Assembly: GCA_002296225.1 (NCBI GenBank) | Contig: DBHR01000043.1 | Location: forward strand, 1-53,529 | Source: Acidobacteria bacterium UBA823 | Lineage (GTDB): Bacteria > Acidobacteriota > Vicinamibacteria > Vicinamibacterales > UBA823 | Length of the DNA: 53,529 bases | Reading direction: 5' to 3' | Part shown: piece after piece, positions 32,944 through 41,057 of the stretch | How the letters are laid out: every line of letters begins with the position of its first letter | Numbering within the stretch: position 1 is the first letter of the stretch | The notes under the pieces: model-generated | What the model saw: only the letters and a program-made list of their open reading frames with translations | Database searches by the model: none | Told to the model about the DNA's origin: nothing | Position numbers and translations under genes: made by a program

Positions 32944-33999
32944 ATGCGCTGGACTAAACGACGACTGACGGACTACGCCGCGTGCGGGGGTTGAGCGAGT
33001 AAGCTCGCCGCGGGCGAACTCGCTCAGGTCCTGAGCGATCTGCCGTCACCGGACAACGACCGGGTATTGGTCGACTTCCACACTTCGGATGATGCCGGTG
33101 TGTACCGGTGGGATGCTGGTTCAGCGCTGGTCCAGTCTGTCGATTTTCTCACGCCCGTCGTGGACGATCCGTTCGCCTACGGCCAGATTGCTGCGGCGAA
33201 TTCCCTGAGCGACATCTACGCCATGGGCGGGCAGCCGCTCACCGCGTTAGCCGTTGCTGGTTTTCCGAGCCAGGGATTACCCCACAGCGTGGTGCGGTCG
33301 ATTTTCGAAGGTGGGCTGAGTAAGTTGCGCGAGGCTGGCGTGGCACTACTTGGGGGGCATACCGTGCAGGACGTTGAAGTCAAGTTCGGCTACGCCGTGA
33401 CCGGCCGCGTGGACCCAGACCGGTTGTTGTCGAATGCGGGCGTTCAGGCCGGTGATGCCCTGCTGCTGACCAAACCGATCGGCACGGGTGTCATTGCGAC
33501 CGCGATCAAGAAACGGCGTGCCCCGGACGATGTCGCCGCGGCGGCCACCGAGTCGATGGCGATGCTAAATCGTGCGGCGGCCGACGCGCTGCGCGGACTA
33601 TCCCCGGGTGAGGTCCATGCCTGCACCGACGTTACCGGGTTCGGTCTGGCGGGCCACGCCTGGGAGATGGCCTCGGCGTCCGGCGTAACCTTGCGTATCG
33701 AATCAAAAACGGTTCCGCTATTTGAAGGCGCCGCCGTTCTAGCGCGACGCAATAGTACTGGTGGAGGCGACGCCAACGCGCAGTACTTTGGCCAGCGGGT
33801 AGAGTCCGCTGCGAGCCTTACCGACGAAGTCATGACCCTGCTCTACGATCCACAGACATCCGGTGGGCTGCTGATCGCCGTGTCGCCCACTGCGGTCGAT
33901 CGAGCGTTGGGTGCACTGGCGTTGGCTGGCGCGGTGGCCGTCAGGGTCGGTGACGCCGAACCCGTAGCGGACTCTGGTCCCACGGTCTGCTTTGTCTAG
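32944..33999 (+). CDS. selD: Selenide, water dikinase containing selenocysteine (SelD)
   Basis: Makes selenophosphate from selenide and ATP, the selenium donor for Sec-tRNA. Conceptual translation from ATG 32944 to the TAA/TAG-type stop at 33997-33999 needs one readthrough of TGA at 32992-32994. The N-terminus reads LTDYAACGG-U-ASKLAAGEL. The Sec is residue 17, and the conserved Lys is residue 20, just where E. coli SelD has Cys17 and Lys20. The rest is clearly SelD: DDAGVYRW, NSLSDIYAMGGQPLTALAV, GGHTVQDVEVKFGYAVTG, CTDVTGFGLAGHAWEMA and DPQTSGGLL. Without the readthrough, only a 310-residue piece starting at TTG 33067 would be annotated, lacking the catalytic loop. Total 351 residues. No good ribosome site is visible upstream; an in-frame stop at 32923-32925 limits the start. 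Confidence 0.93.
32992..33026 (+). promoter_or_regulatory. Candidate bacterial SECIS hairpin in selD
   Basis: TGAGCGAGT (32992-33000), beginning with the TGA itself, pairs perfectly with ACTCGCTCA (33018-33026). Above a four-base bulge (33001-33004), TCGCC (33005-33009) pairs with GGCGA (33013-33017) around the loop GCG (33010-33012). The loop begins with G and sits 15 bases past the TGA, close to the spacing known for bacterial SECIS elements, which lie within the coding sequence. Recognition by SelB is inferred. Confidence 0.75.
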
Positions 34000-34044
34000 T
34001 CGGTGCCAAGCTCGAAGGATGAGCGATTTTTTAACCGATCGCAC

Positions 34045-34074
34045 TTGTCGGCTCGTGGTCGCAGATGCTAAAAT
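34045..34074 (+). promoter_or_regulatory. Candidate atp operon promoter
   Basis: TTGTCG (34045-34050), an 18-base spacer and TAAAAT (34069-34074), 64 bases before the first atp start. A small inverted repeat GCGAT/ATCGC just upstream could end selD transcription. Confidence 0.45.
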
Positions 34075-34137
34075 CAGTGTTCTGCACGGGCGCTCGAATC
34101 TACTCCAAGTCGTTGCGCTGCGAAACGGGAGTTCTCG

Positions 34138-34569
34138 TTGATTCCGGACCTCACGGTTATCTGGGTAATTGGGCTCGTGCTGCTTCTGGCATGGATGCTC
34201 AACCGTCTGCTCATCAAGCCGCTTACTAACGTGATGGAGGCGCGCGCGCGCGCAATCCGGTCAGCACGCGAGCTCGCCGAGTTAGCACTCGCGAAAGCTG
34301 CGGAAGCGACAACTGAGTTAGAGACGAAGACGGCGGCGGTGCGCACGAAAATCTATCAACAGATGGACGAAAATCGCCGTGAACTGCTGGCCCGGCGCGG
34401 CGAGATCCTCGACGAGACGCGCCGGGACGCCGAGGCGAATCTTGCCGATGCTAAGGAGCGTCTGAAGGCGCAGACCGCCGAGGCCCGCGCGCAGCTTGAG
34501 CGCGATGCCGAGGCGCTCGGCCTTGCTGCGGCCGAAAGGGTGCTGGGCCGGAAGATTTCGTCAAATTAA
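34138..34569 (+). CDS. atpF': ATP synthase F0 subunit b'
   Basis: The peripheral stalk subunit. It has one N-terminal membrane helix (VIWVIGLVLLLAWMLNRLLIKPL) and then a long charged amphipathic helix (residues about 30-140) that ends AAERVLGRKISSN. The 143 residues match b-type subunits. The start is TTG 34138, with GGGAG shortly upstream; the alternative starts would remove the membrane helix. A second b-like gene follows, so this strain forms a b/b' heterodimer stalk. Confidence 0.88.
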   Translation: MIPDLTVIWVIGLVLLLAWMLNRLLIKPLTNVMEARARAIRSARELAELALAKAAEATTELETKTAAVRTKIYQQMDENRRELLARRGEILDETRRDAEANLADAKERLKAQTAEARAQLERDAEALGLAAAERVLGRKISSN

Positions 34570-34616
34570 ACACCGGCGCGGATTATGCGCCGGACGCCTC
34601 GTTATACGAGAGATCG

Positions 34617-35288
34617 TTGAACCGCATCCGCCGTTCGCTCACCGTTACATTCACTCGCAGGTCCGACCAGTCGAGTCGTTGGCTGCTGTGCGCCCTGCTC
34701 GCCTGGTTTAGCATCGGTGTGTCATTGCCGGCGCCCCAGTGGTTCGCTGGCGTTGCGGCCGTGGCCGCGCAGCCGGCCGAAGGCGCCGCCGTACACGCTG
34801 AGGAAGAGCACGCGTCGATCTGGGAGACGGTTGCTAGGCTTACCAACTTTGCCATCCTTACTGGCGGTCTGTTCGTATTGCTACGAGAGCCGCTCGGCAT
34901 TTATTTGCGTAACCGCGGCGATCAGGTGCGGGAGGGTCTTGCGCAGGCGCGGGTCACTCGGGTCGAGGCGGCCCGCCAACTGGAATCGATCAAAGAGCAA
35001 CTCCGCGTCCTTCCCGACGAACTCGAAGCGTTGCGGATGCGAGGACAGGGGGAGATGGCTGCCGAAGATGCGCGGCTGCGGGATTCAACCGAGATTGCCC
35101 GGCAGCGGCTGGTCGAGCAGAGCCAGCAAGAGTTTACTCTCGAGTTGCGGCTTGCAAAGCGGGATTTGACACAGCTTGCAGCCGAGTTGGCCACGCGGGT
35201 GGCGACGAAACGGATCCACGACACCATGTCGCAGGCCGACCAGTTGCGGTTAGTCGATCGTTACGTTAACCAGATGCAGGTCGACTGA
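34617..35288 (+). CDS. atpF: ATP synthase F0 subunit b with N-terminal extension
   Basis: A 223-residue b subunit. The real b membrane helix is at about residues 75-95 (LTNFAILTGGLFVLLREPLGIYL), followed by the long charged stalk helix. Ahead of it is a basic N-terminus and a hydrophobic stretch (WLLCALLAWFSIGVSL) ending in Ala-rich sequence, which resembles a cleavable signal peptide. The start TTG 34617 is the only one that keeps this whole frame; a shorter protein from an internal start is possible. It ends 36 bases before atpH. Confidence 0.85.
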   Translation: MNRIRRSLTVTFTRRSDQSSRWLLCALLAWFSIGVSLPAPQWFAGVAAVAAQPAEGAAVHAEEEHASIWETVARLTNFAILTGGLFVLLREPLGIYLRNRGDQVREGLAQARVTRVEAARQLESIKEQLRVLPDELEALRMRGQGEMAAEDARLRDSTEIARQRLVEQSQQEFTLELRLAKRDLTQLAAELATRVATKRIHDTMSQADQLRLVDRYVNQMQVD

Positions 35289-35324
35289 GGTCTGCAGGCT
35301 GACCTCAACACGAGGACCAGGAAG

Positions 35325-35885
35325 ATGAGGATGACCGATAGGGCTGTCGCAGGACGTTACGCGCGCGCATTATTCGAGGTGGCGGTTCAGGACGCTGCCG
35401 AGGATCTTAGGGCCGCCGAACGCGATCTGGGAGGGTTCATTTCTGTCTTCGATACGCACCCCACGCTGCAACAGGCGCTCGTGAATCCTAGCGTGCCGGC
35501 CGCGCGCAAGCAGGCCGCCGTGACGGCGGTGCTTGCGCACAGCGCGGGCGTATCGGCGGCGGTCACTCGGCTGCTGGGCCTTCTGGCTGGCTGTGACCGG
35601 ATGCATTTACTTCCCGAAATTTTCACTGCTTTTCAAGTGCGCGTGCAAGACCGACTACGGATCGTACGCGCCGAGGTGACGACGGCGGTACCGCTATCGG
35701 CTGATCAGCACGACGCGGTCGCGCGACGACTTAGTGAGGCGACCGGGAAACAAGTGTCGATCGACGCGCGCGTCGACCCGTCGATCATCGGTGGCGTTGT
35801 GACGAAGATCAGTAGCACAGTATACGACGGCAGTGTCGCGCGCCAGCTCGAGCGGCTACGCGAGCAACTAGAGAGTGGAGCCTGA
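35325..35885 (+). CDS. atpH: ATP synthase F1 subunit delta
   Basis: Links the F1 head to the b stalk. The 186 residues have the family start DRAVAGRYARALFEVA and the C-terminal signature VDPSIIGGVVTKISSTVYDGSVARQLERLREQL. ATG/GTG options lie close together; I use the first (ATG 35325). Its stop TGA overlaps the atpA ATG. Confidence 0.94.
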   Translation: MRMTDRAVAGRYARALFEVAVQDAAEDLRAAERDLGGFISVFDTHPTLQQALVNPSVPAARKQAAVTAVLAHSAGVSAAVTRLLGLLAGCDRMHLLPEIFTAFQVRVQDRLRIVRAEVTTAVPLSADQHDAVARRLSEATGKQVSIDARVDPSIIGGVVTKISSTVYDGSVARQLERLREQLESGA

Positions 35886-37414
35886 TGGACATTAAAGCTG
35901 AGGAAATCTCTAAGATCATACGTGACCAGATCGGCAATTACGCGGTAGATGTCGACGTTACCGAGGTCGGCACCGTGATCGCGATCGGCGACGGCATCGC
36001 ACGGGTACACGGCGTTGAAGGCTGTATGGCCGGCGAGATGCTTGAGTTTCCTCACGGGGTGTTCGGCATTGCGCTCAACCTAGAAGAGTCGAGCGTCGGC
36101 GCGGTTCTACTTGGCGACTACACCAAGATCGGTGAGGGCGACACCGTAAAACGGACCGGCCGGATCATGTCGGTGCCAGTCGGCGACGCAATGCTGGGCC
36201 GCGTCATCAATGCTTTGGGCCAGCCGATCGACGGCAAGGGCCCCATTCTCAATGACCAGTATCTACCCATAGAGCGGATCGCGCCTGGCGTTGTTGACCG
36301 CCAACCTGTGCGCGAGCCGTTACAGACTGGGCTGAAGGCGATTGACGCCATGATTCCTATCGGTCGAGGTCAGCGCGAATTAATCATCGGTGACCGGCAG
36401 ACTGGTAAGACCGCGATCGCTGTCGATACGATTATTAATCAGCGGGACACCGGTGTAGTGTGCATCTACAACGCGATTGGACAGAAGCAGTCCACCATTG
36501 CCCAGGTCGTCAAGACACTCGAGGACGCGGGTGCCATGGCTTTCACGATCGTCGTGGCCGCCGCGGCGGCGGATCCCGCGCCGCTACTTTTTGCCAGCCC
36601 GTACGCGGCGTGTTCGATCGGCGAGTACTTCCGCGATTCAGGTCGACACGCGCTCTGTGTCTATGACGATCTATCGAAGCATGCCCAGGCCTACCGCGAG
36701 ATCTCGTTGCTGCTGCGGCGGCCGCCAGGCCGCGAGGCCTATCCGGGCGATGTCTTCTATCTGCACTCGCGGTTGCTTGAGCGTGCGGCCAATATGGGCG
36801 ACGCGCAGGGCGGCGGTTCACTGACCGCCCTACCAATTATCGAGACACAGGCAGGTGATCTTTCGGCTTACATTCCGACTAACGTCATCTCGATCACCGA
36901 CGGACAGATCTTCCTTGAGAGCGATTTATTCCACCAGGGTGTGCGCCCGGCCATCAACGTCGGCAACTCGGTGTCACGCGTTGGCGGCTCGGCGCAAATC
37001 AAGGCGATGCGCCAGGTGGCCGGGACGCTCAGGCTTGACCTCGCGCAGTATCGTGAGCTGGCCGCGTTCGCGCAGTTCGGGAGTGAGCTCGATAAGACAA
37101 CTCAGGCTCAGCTGTTGCGGGGCGAGCGGCTAGTTGAGCTTCTCAAACAGGCGCAGTATGAGCCACTGGCGGTCGAGCGACAGATTGCGATCATCTTTGC
37201 CGGCACTACCGGGTTGCTTGACGAGATAGCCGTGACTGATGTCCAGAAGTTTGAACGGGAGCTCCACCTTTTTGTTGAGACCCGCCACGGGGCAGTCTAC
37301 GTGGCGATCCGGGAGAAACAGCAGCTGGACGATCAGCTCAAGGCCGATCTCACCGTTGCCATCAAGGCATTTGCAACCGAGTTCGCTGCCAACCGGAAAA
37401 CTGAGGCGGCCTGA
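35885..37414 (+). CDS. atpA: ATP synthase F1 subunit alpha
   Basis: Non-catalytic nucleotide-binding subunit, 509 residues. Walker A GDRQTGKTA, the signature PAINVGNSVSRVGG (ATP synthase alpha/beta signature) and YDDLSKHAQAYR are all present. N-terminal ADIKAEEISKIIRDQI-like sequence (MDIKAEEISKIIRDQIGNY) is normal. It is part of the stalk-head operon. Confidence 0.97.
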   Translation: MDIKAEEISKIIRDQIGNYAVDVDVTEVGTVIAIGDGIARVHGVEGCMAGEMLEFPHGVFGIALNLEESSVGAVLLGDYTKIGEGDTVKRTGRIMSVPVGDAMLGRVINALGQPIDGKGPILNDQYLPIERIAPGVVDRQPVREPLQTGLKAIDAMIPIGRGQRELIIGDRQTGKTAIAVDTIINQRDTGVVCIYNAIGQKQSTIAQVVKTLEDAGAMAFTIVVAAAAADPAPLLFASPYAACSIGEYFRDSGRHALCVYDDLSKHAQAYREISLLLRRPPGREAYPGDVFYLHSRLLERAANMGDAQGGGSLTALPIIETQAGDLSAYIPTNVISITDGQIFLESDLFHQGVRPAINVGNSVSRVGGSAQIKAMRQVAGTLRLDLAQYRELAAFAQFGSELDKTTQAQLLRGERLVELLKQAQYEPLAVERQIAIIFAGTTGLLDEIAVTDVQKFERELHLFVETRHGAVYVAIREKQQLDDQLKADLTVAIKAFATEFAANRKTEAA

Positions 37415-37417
37415 TTA

Positions 37418-38320
37418 ATGCCTTCGCTCCTCGATATCCGCCGCCGTGTTCTTGCCGTCAAGTCGACGCAGCAGATCACCAGGGCCATGAAAATGGTCGC
37501 GGCGTCGAAGCTACGCAGGGCGCAAGAACGGGTCTTAGGCGCGCGGCCGTTCGCGCAGCATATGCTGCGCGTGCTCAACGGCTTGGCGTGGCGCGCCGAC
37601 CCATCAGCCCATTCGCTCTTGACGGAACACGGTATCCGGACCGGTCGCACCTTACTGTTCGTGATCACGGCCGACAAGGGGCTCTGTGGCAGCTTCAACA
37701 CCAACATTATCAAGACAGCTGGCAACTTCGCGGTGGAGGATCCCGGTCGGGAGGTGGCACTAGGGCTCGTGGGCCGTAAGGGTCGTGATTTCTTTCGCCG
37801 GCGCGGCTTCGACGTGCGTTATGAGAACGTCAACCTCTTCGCTAAACTCTCATTTAACGACGCACAAGCGATCGCTGAGGTTGCGATCAATGAGTACACG
37901 AGCGAACGGGTCGACGCGGGATATCTCGTCTACAACGAATTTAAGTCGGTGCTGCAGCAACGTGTCGTCGTCGAGCGGCTACTGCCCATCGGTCGGCTCG
38001 CGATTGACGACCCGGCGGAGTGGGATAAGTTGGGGGAGCCAGTCGCAGCGGCGGCTGAGTCACCCGTTGACTACCTCTATGAGCCAGCACCGCAGCAGAT
38101 CTTCGACGAATTGCTCCCGCATCATGTGGAGATACAGGTCTACCGGGCGCTCGTGGAGTCGGCGGCGGCCGAGCACGCAGCACGGATGACCGCAATGGAA
38201 GCGGCGACGAAGAATTCTGGAGAACTCATCGAACAACTAACGATCTACATGAACAAAGTACGGCAGGCGGCCATTACGCGCGAGATCATTGAGGTCGTCT
38301 CGGGAGCCGAGGCGCAGTAG
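37418..38320 (+). CDS. atpG: ATP synthase F1 subunit gamma
   Basis: The central rotor shaft, 300 residues. The N-terminal helix has RRRVLAVKSTQQITRAMKMVAASKLRRA, and TADKGLCGSFNTNI is the conserved sheet-region motif. The C-terminal helix ends KVRQAAITREIIEVVSGAEA, the family signature. It starts three bases after the atpA stop. Confidence 0.96.
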   Translation: MPSLLDIRRRVLAVKSTQQITRAMKMVAASKLRRAQERVLGARPFAQHMLRVLNGLAWRADPSAHSLLTEHGIRTGRTLLFVITADKGLCGSFNTNIIKTAGNFAVEDPGREVALGLVGRKGRDFFRRRGFDVRYENVNLFAKLSFNDAQAIAEVAINEYTSERVDAGYLVYNEFKSVLQQRVVVERLLPIGRLAIDDPAEWDKLGEPVAAAAESPVDYLYEPAPQQIFDELLPHHVEIQVYRALVESAAAEHAARMTAMEAATKNSGELIEQLTIYMNKVRQAAITREIIEVVSGAEAQ

Positions 38321-38334
38321 AGGAATAAAGGCAC

Positions 38335-39798
38335 ATGGTGAAAGCATCGACGGTGGCGCAGAAGAATGGCAGGGTGGTTCAGGTCATCGGACCGGTCGTT
38401 GACATTGAGTTTGAGACTGGGCAGTTGCCGGCGATCTACAACGCGGTCCGGATTCAGTCGGACGACCAGGCCGTCAATGGAACGGAAATTGATGTGATTA
38501 CTGAAGTGCAGCAGCATCTCGGAGAGAACCGGGTGCGCGCCATAGCCATGAAGCCGACCGACGGGATGCAGCGCGGTATGAAGGCGCTCGATCTGGGCGA
38601 ACCGATTTCGATGCCGGTTGGGCCGAAGACCTTGGGCCGAGTGATGAACGTGCTCGGCGAGCCGGTCGACTTTCCTGACCGACCGATTGAGGCGACCGAA
38701 CGGTGGCCGATCCATCGGCCGGCACCAACCCTCCAGGACCAGTCGACCGAACTCCTGATGTTCGAAACGGGCATCAAGGTCATCGACCTCCTTGAACCGT
38801 ACTTACGGGGCGGCAAGATCGGCCTGTTTGGCGGCGCCGGTGTGGGGAAGACCGTCATTATCATGGAGCTCATCCATAACATCGCACTGAAGCATGGCGG
38901 AGTGTCGGTGTTCGGCGGGGTCGGCGAGCGGACGCGCGAGGGGAATGACCTTTGGCTGGAGATGCAGGAGAGCGGTGTCATCAACACGGAGGAGCCCGAT
39001 AAATCACGTGCCGCCCTCGTCTACGGTCAGATGACTGAGCCGCCGGGGGCACGGCTCAGGGTTGGCTTAAGCGCATTGACCGTTGCGGAGTACTTCCGAG
39101 ATATGGAGAACAAGGACGTCCTGCTCTTCATTGACAACATCTTCCGGTTTACCCAAGCTGGATCGGAAGTCTCGGCATTATTGGGCCGCATGCCGTCGGC
39201 CGTTGGCTACCAGCCGACACTGCTGACTGAGATGGGTGAGCTGCAGGAGCGGATCACCTCGACGCAGAAAGGATCGATCACGTCGGTGCAGGCGATCTAT
39301 GTGCCAGCCGACGACTATACCGACCCGGCACCGGCAACGGCCTTCGCGCACCTCGACGCGACCACAAACCTCTCACGGTCGATCGCCGAGCTCGGCATCT
39401 ATCCAGCTGTCGACCCACTGGCATCAACGTCTCGCATCCTCGACGCACGGGTCATCGGGGAAGAGCATTACGCGGTCGCGCGTCAGGTGAAACAGGTTCT
39501 GCAACGCTACAAGGACCTGCAGGACATCATTGCGATCCTCGGCATCGATGAGTTGTCCGAGGAAGATAAGCTGACGGTCGCACGCGCGCGGAAAGTGCAG
39601 CGATTTCTCTCGCAGCCGTTTTTTGTGGCCGAGCAATTCACGGGTCTGTCCGGAAAGTACGTGTCGATCGCCGATACCGTGCGTGACTTCAAGGCAATCA
39701 TCGAGGGCAAGTATGACGAGTTACCGGAGCAGGCATTCTATCTTGTGGGCACTGTCGCCGAAGCGGTCGAGAAGGCCGAGAAATTGAAGAGCGCCTAA
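38335..39798 (+). CDS. atpD: ATP synthase F1 subunit beta
   Basis: The catalytic subunit, 487 residues. Walker A GGAGVGKTV, GERTREGNDLW, LLFIDNIFRFTQAGSEVSALLGR and the alpha/beta signature region PAVDPLASTS are present. The start GKAST-like MVKASTVAQKNGRVVQVIGPVVD is at ATG 38335, 14 bases after atpG. Confidence 0.97.
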   Translation: MVKASTVAQKNGRVVQVIGPVVDIEFETGQLPAIYNAVRIQSDDQAVNGTEIDVITEVQQHLGENRVRAIAMKPTDGMQRGMKALDLGEPISMPVGPKTLGRVMNVLGEPVDFPDRPIEATERWPIHRPAPTLQDQSTELLMFETGIKVIDLLEPYLRGGKIGLFGGAGVGKTVIIMELIHNIALKHGGVSVFGGVGERTREGNDLWLEMQESGVINTEEPDKSRAALVYGQMTEPPGARLRVGLSALTVAEYFRDMENKDVLLFIDNIFRFTQAGSEVSALLGRMPSAVGYQPTLLTEMGELQERITSTQKGSITSVQAIYVPADDYTDPAPATAFAHLDATTNLSRSIAELGIYPAVDPLASTSRILDARVIGEEHYAVARQVKQVLQRYKDLQDIIAILGIDELSEEDKLTVARARKVQRFLSQPFFVAEQFTGLSGKYVSIADTVRDFKAIIEGKYDELPEQAFYLVGTVAEAVEKAEKLKSA

Positions 39799-39823
39799 GC
39801 TCAGGCACGCGGATCAGAGACCC

Positions 39824-40240
39824 ATGACCCTGCCATCACAACTCACGCTTGAGGTAGTGACCCCCGACCGGTCGCTGGTCAGCCAGCTCGTTGACGAGGT
39901 GCAGATTCCCGGCGCCGAGGGTTATTTCGGTGTTCTACCCGGACACACGCCGTTGCTGGTGACAATGAACGTCGGCGAACTCTGGTACCGCAACGGGCAA
40001 CAACGGTCATTTCTGTCGATCGCCTTGGGGTTTGCTGAGGTCCTGCCCGACCGCGTCACGATCCTTGCCAAAGTGGCCGAATGCGCCGAGGACATCGACG
40101 TTGAGCGCGCGCAGTTAGCCCGGCAACGCGCCGAGGAACGGCTGACCCAGCGGGCGGTGGACAGTGACGGCGAGCGAGCACGTCTCTCATTGCTCCGGTC
40201 GCGCACCCGACTACAGGTTGCCTCACAATCACTACGCTAG
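39824..40240 (+). CDS. atpC: ATP synthase F1 subunit epsilon
   Basis: Rotor subunit that also restrains ATP hydrolysis, 138 residues. The beta-sandwich half shows LEVVTPDRSLVSQLVDEVQIPGAEGYFGVLPGHTPLL, and the C-terminal helical hairpin is rich in Arg/Ala/Glu. It is the last gene of the atp operon; genes for subunits a, c and I do not occur here. Confidence 0.95.
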   Translation: MTLPSQLTLEVVTPDRSLVSQLVDEVQIPGAEGYFGVLPGHTPLLVTMNVGELWYRNGQQRSFLSIALGFAEVLPDRVTILAKVAECAEDIDVERAQLARQRAEERLTQRAVDSDGERARLSLLRSRTRLQVASQSLR

Positions 40241-40252
40241 TGCCTTAAATCG

Positions 40253-41047
40253 ATGCTCCAGAACCTAGGCCGCCTACTCCGTCACCGGAGCCTCATTCAA
40301 AGCTTGGTGGCTCGCGAGTTGAAGGCCCGCTACAGGGGCTCCGTCCTGGGGTTCTTTTGGTCGTTCATCAACCCGCTCCTGCTCCTACTAGTCTACTGGT
40401 TCGTTTTCAGCATCGTGCTGCCAGGCATCCGGCCGGTCGACATCCAGCCCTACGCATTGTTCATGTTCTGTGGCTTGCTGCCGTGGACGTGGTTTTCGTC
40501 ATCCGTGCTGGAGGCGTCGAACGTGTTGATCACAGGCGGGAACCTAATCAAGAAGGTGCTGTTTCCCGCCGAAGTACTACCGTTCGTTACTGTCTTCGCG
40601 AACATGGTCCATTTTATTCTTGGTCTGCCGATAATCGGCGGCGCGTTGTTGTACTTCGCGATTCCGATCCGCCCGCTGGAATTACTCTGGCTGCCGGTCG
40701 TCGTGCTGGTGCAACTTTTCTTCACGCTCGGATTGGCACTGATCGTGTCGTCCCTGACGGTGCATTTTCGTGACCTCAAGGACATTTTAGGCAACTTGAT
40801 GACCTTCTGGTTCTTCGCTACGCCGATCATTTATCCGATGTCGCTGGCGCCGCCGGTTGGCAAGGCGCTGCTAGATCTGAACCCGTTCACGCACCTGGCG
40901 ATCTCCTATCAGGAGATCTTGTTCTACGACGGACCGTTTGGGCATTGGAAATGGTTGCTGGCCCTCGGCGGCGCGTCTATTGCACTATTCCTCGTCGGGT
41001 ATTTCTTGTTCGACCGACTCCGCGACTCGTTCGCTGAAGAGGTTTAA
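40253..41047 (+). CDS. wzm: ABC-2 type polysaccharide export permease (Wzm/KpsM/TagG family)
   Basis: A 264-residue integral membrane protein with about six helices. The N-terminal amphipathic region RSLIQSLVARELKARYRGSVLGFFWSFINPLLLLLVYW is typical of the Wzm/TagG family. The C-terminus has LNPFTHLAISYQEILFYDG. It presumably forms the channel for O-antigen or a related undecaprenyl-linked glycan. It starts 12 bases after atpC and is directly followed by the matching ATPase. Confidence 0.92.
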   Translation: MLQNLGRLLRHRSLIQSLVARELKARYRGSVLGFFWSFINPLLLLLVYWFVFSIVLPGIRPVDIQPYALFMFCGLLPWTWFSSSVLEASNVLITGGNLIKKVLFPAEVLPFVTVFANMVHFILGLPIIGGALLYFAIPIRPLELLWLPVVVLVQLFFTLGLALIVSSLTVHFRDLKDILGNLMTFWFFATPIIYPMSLAPPVGKALLDLNPFTHLAISYQEILFYDGPFGHWKWLLALGGASIALFLVGYFLFDRLRDSFAEEV

Positions 41048-41057
41048 GAGGCCGAGG

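Noticed and set aside
33067..33999. SelD read as a 310-residue protein starting at TTG 33067
   Set aside because: It would lack the catalytic Cys/Sec and Lys loop; the upstream frame with TGA as Sec gives a complete SelD.
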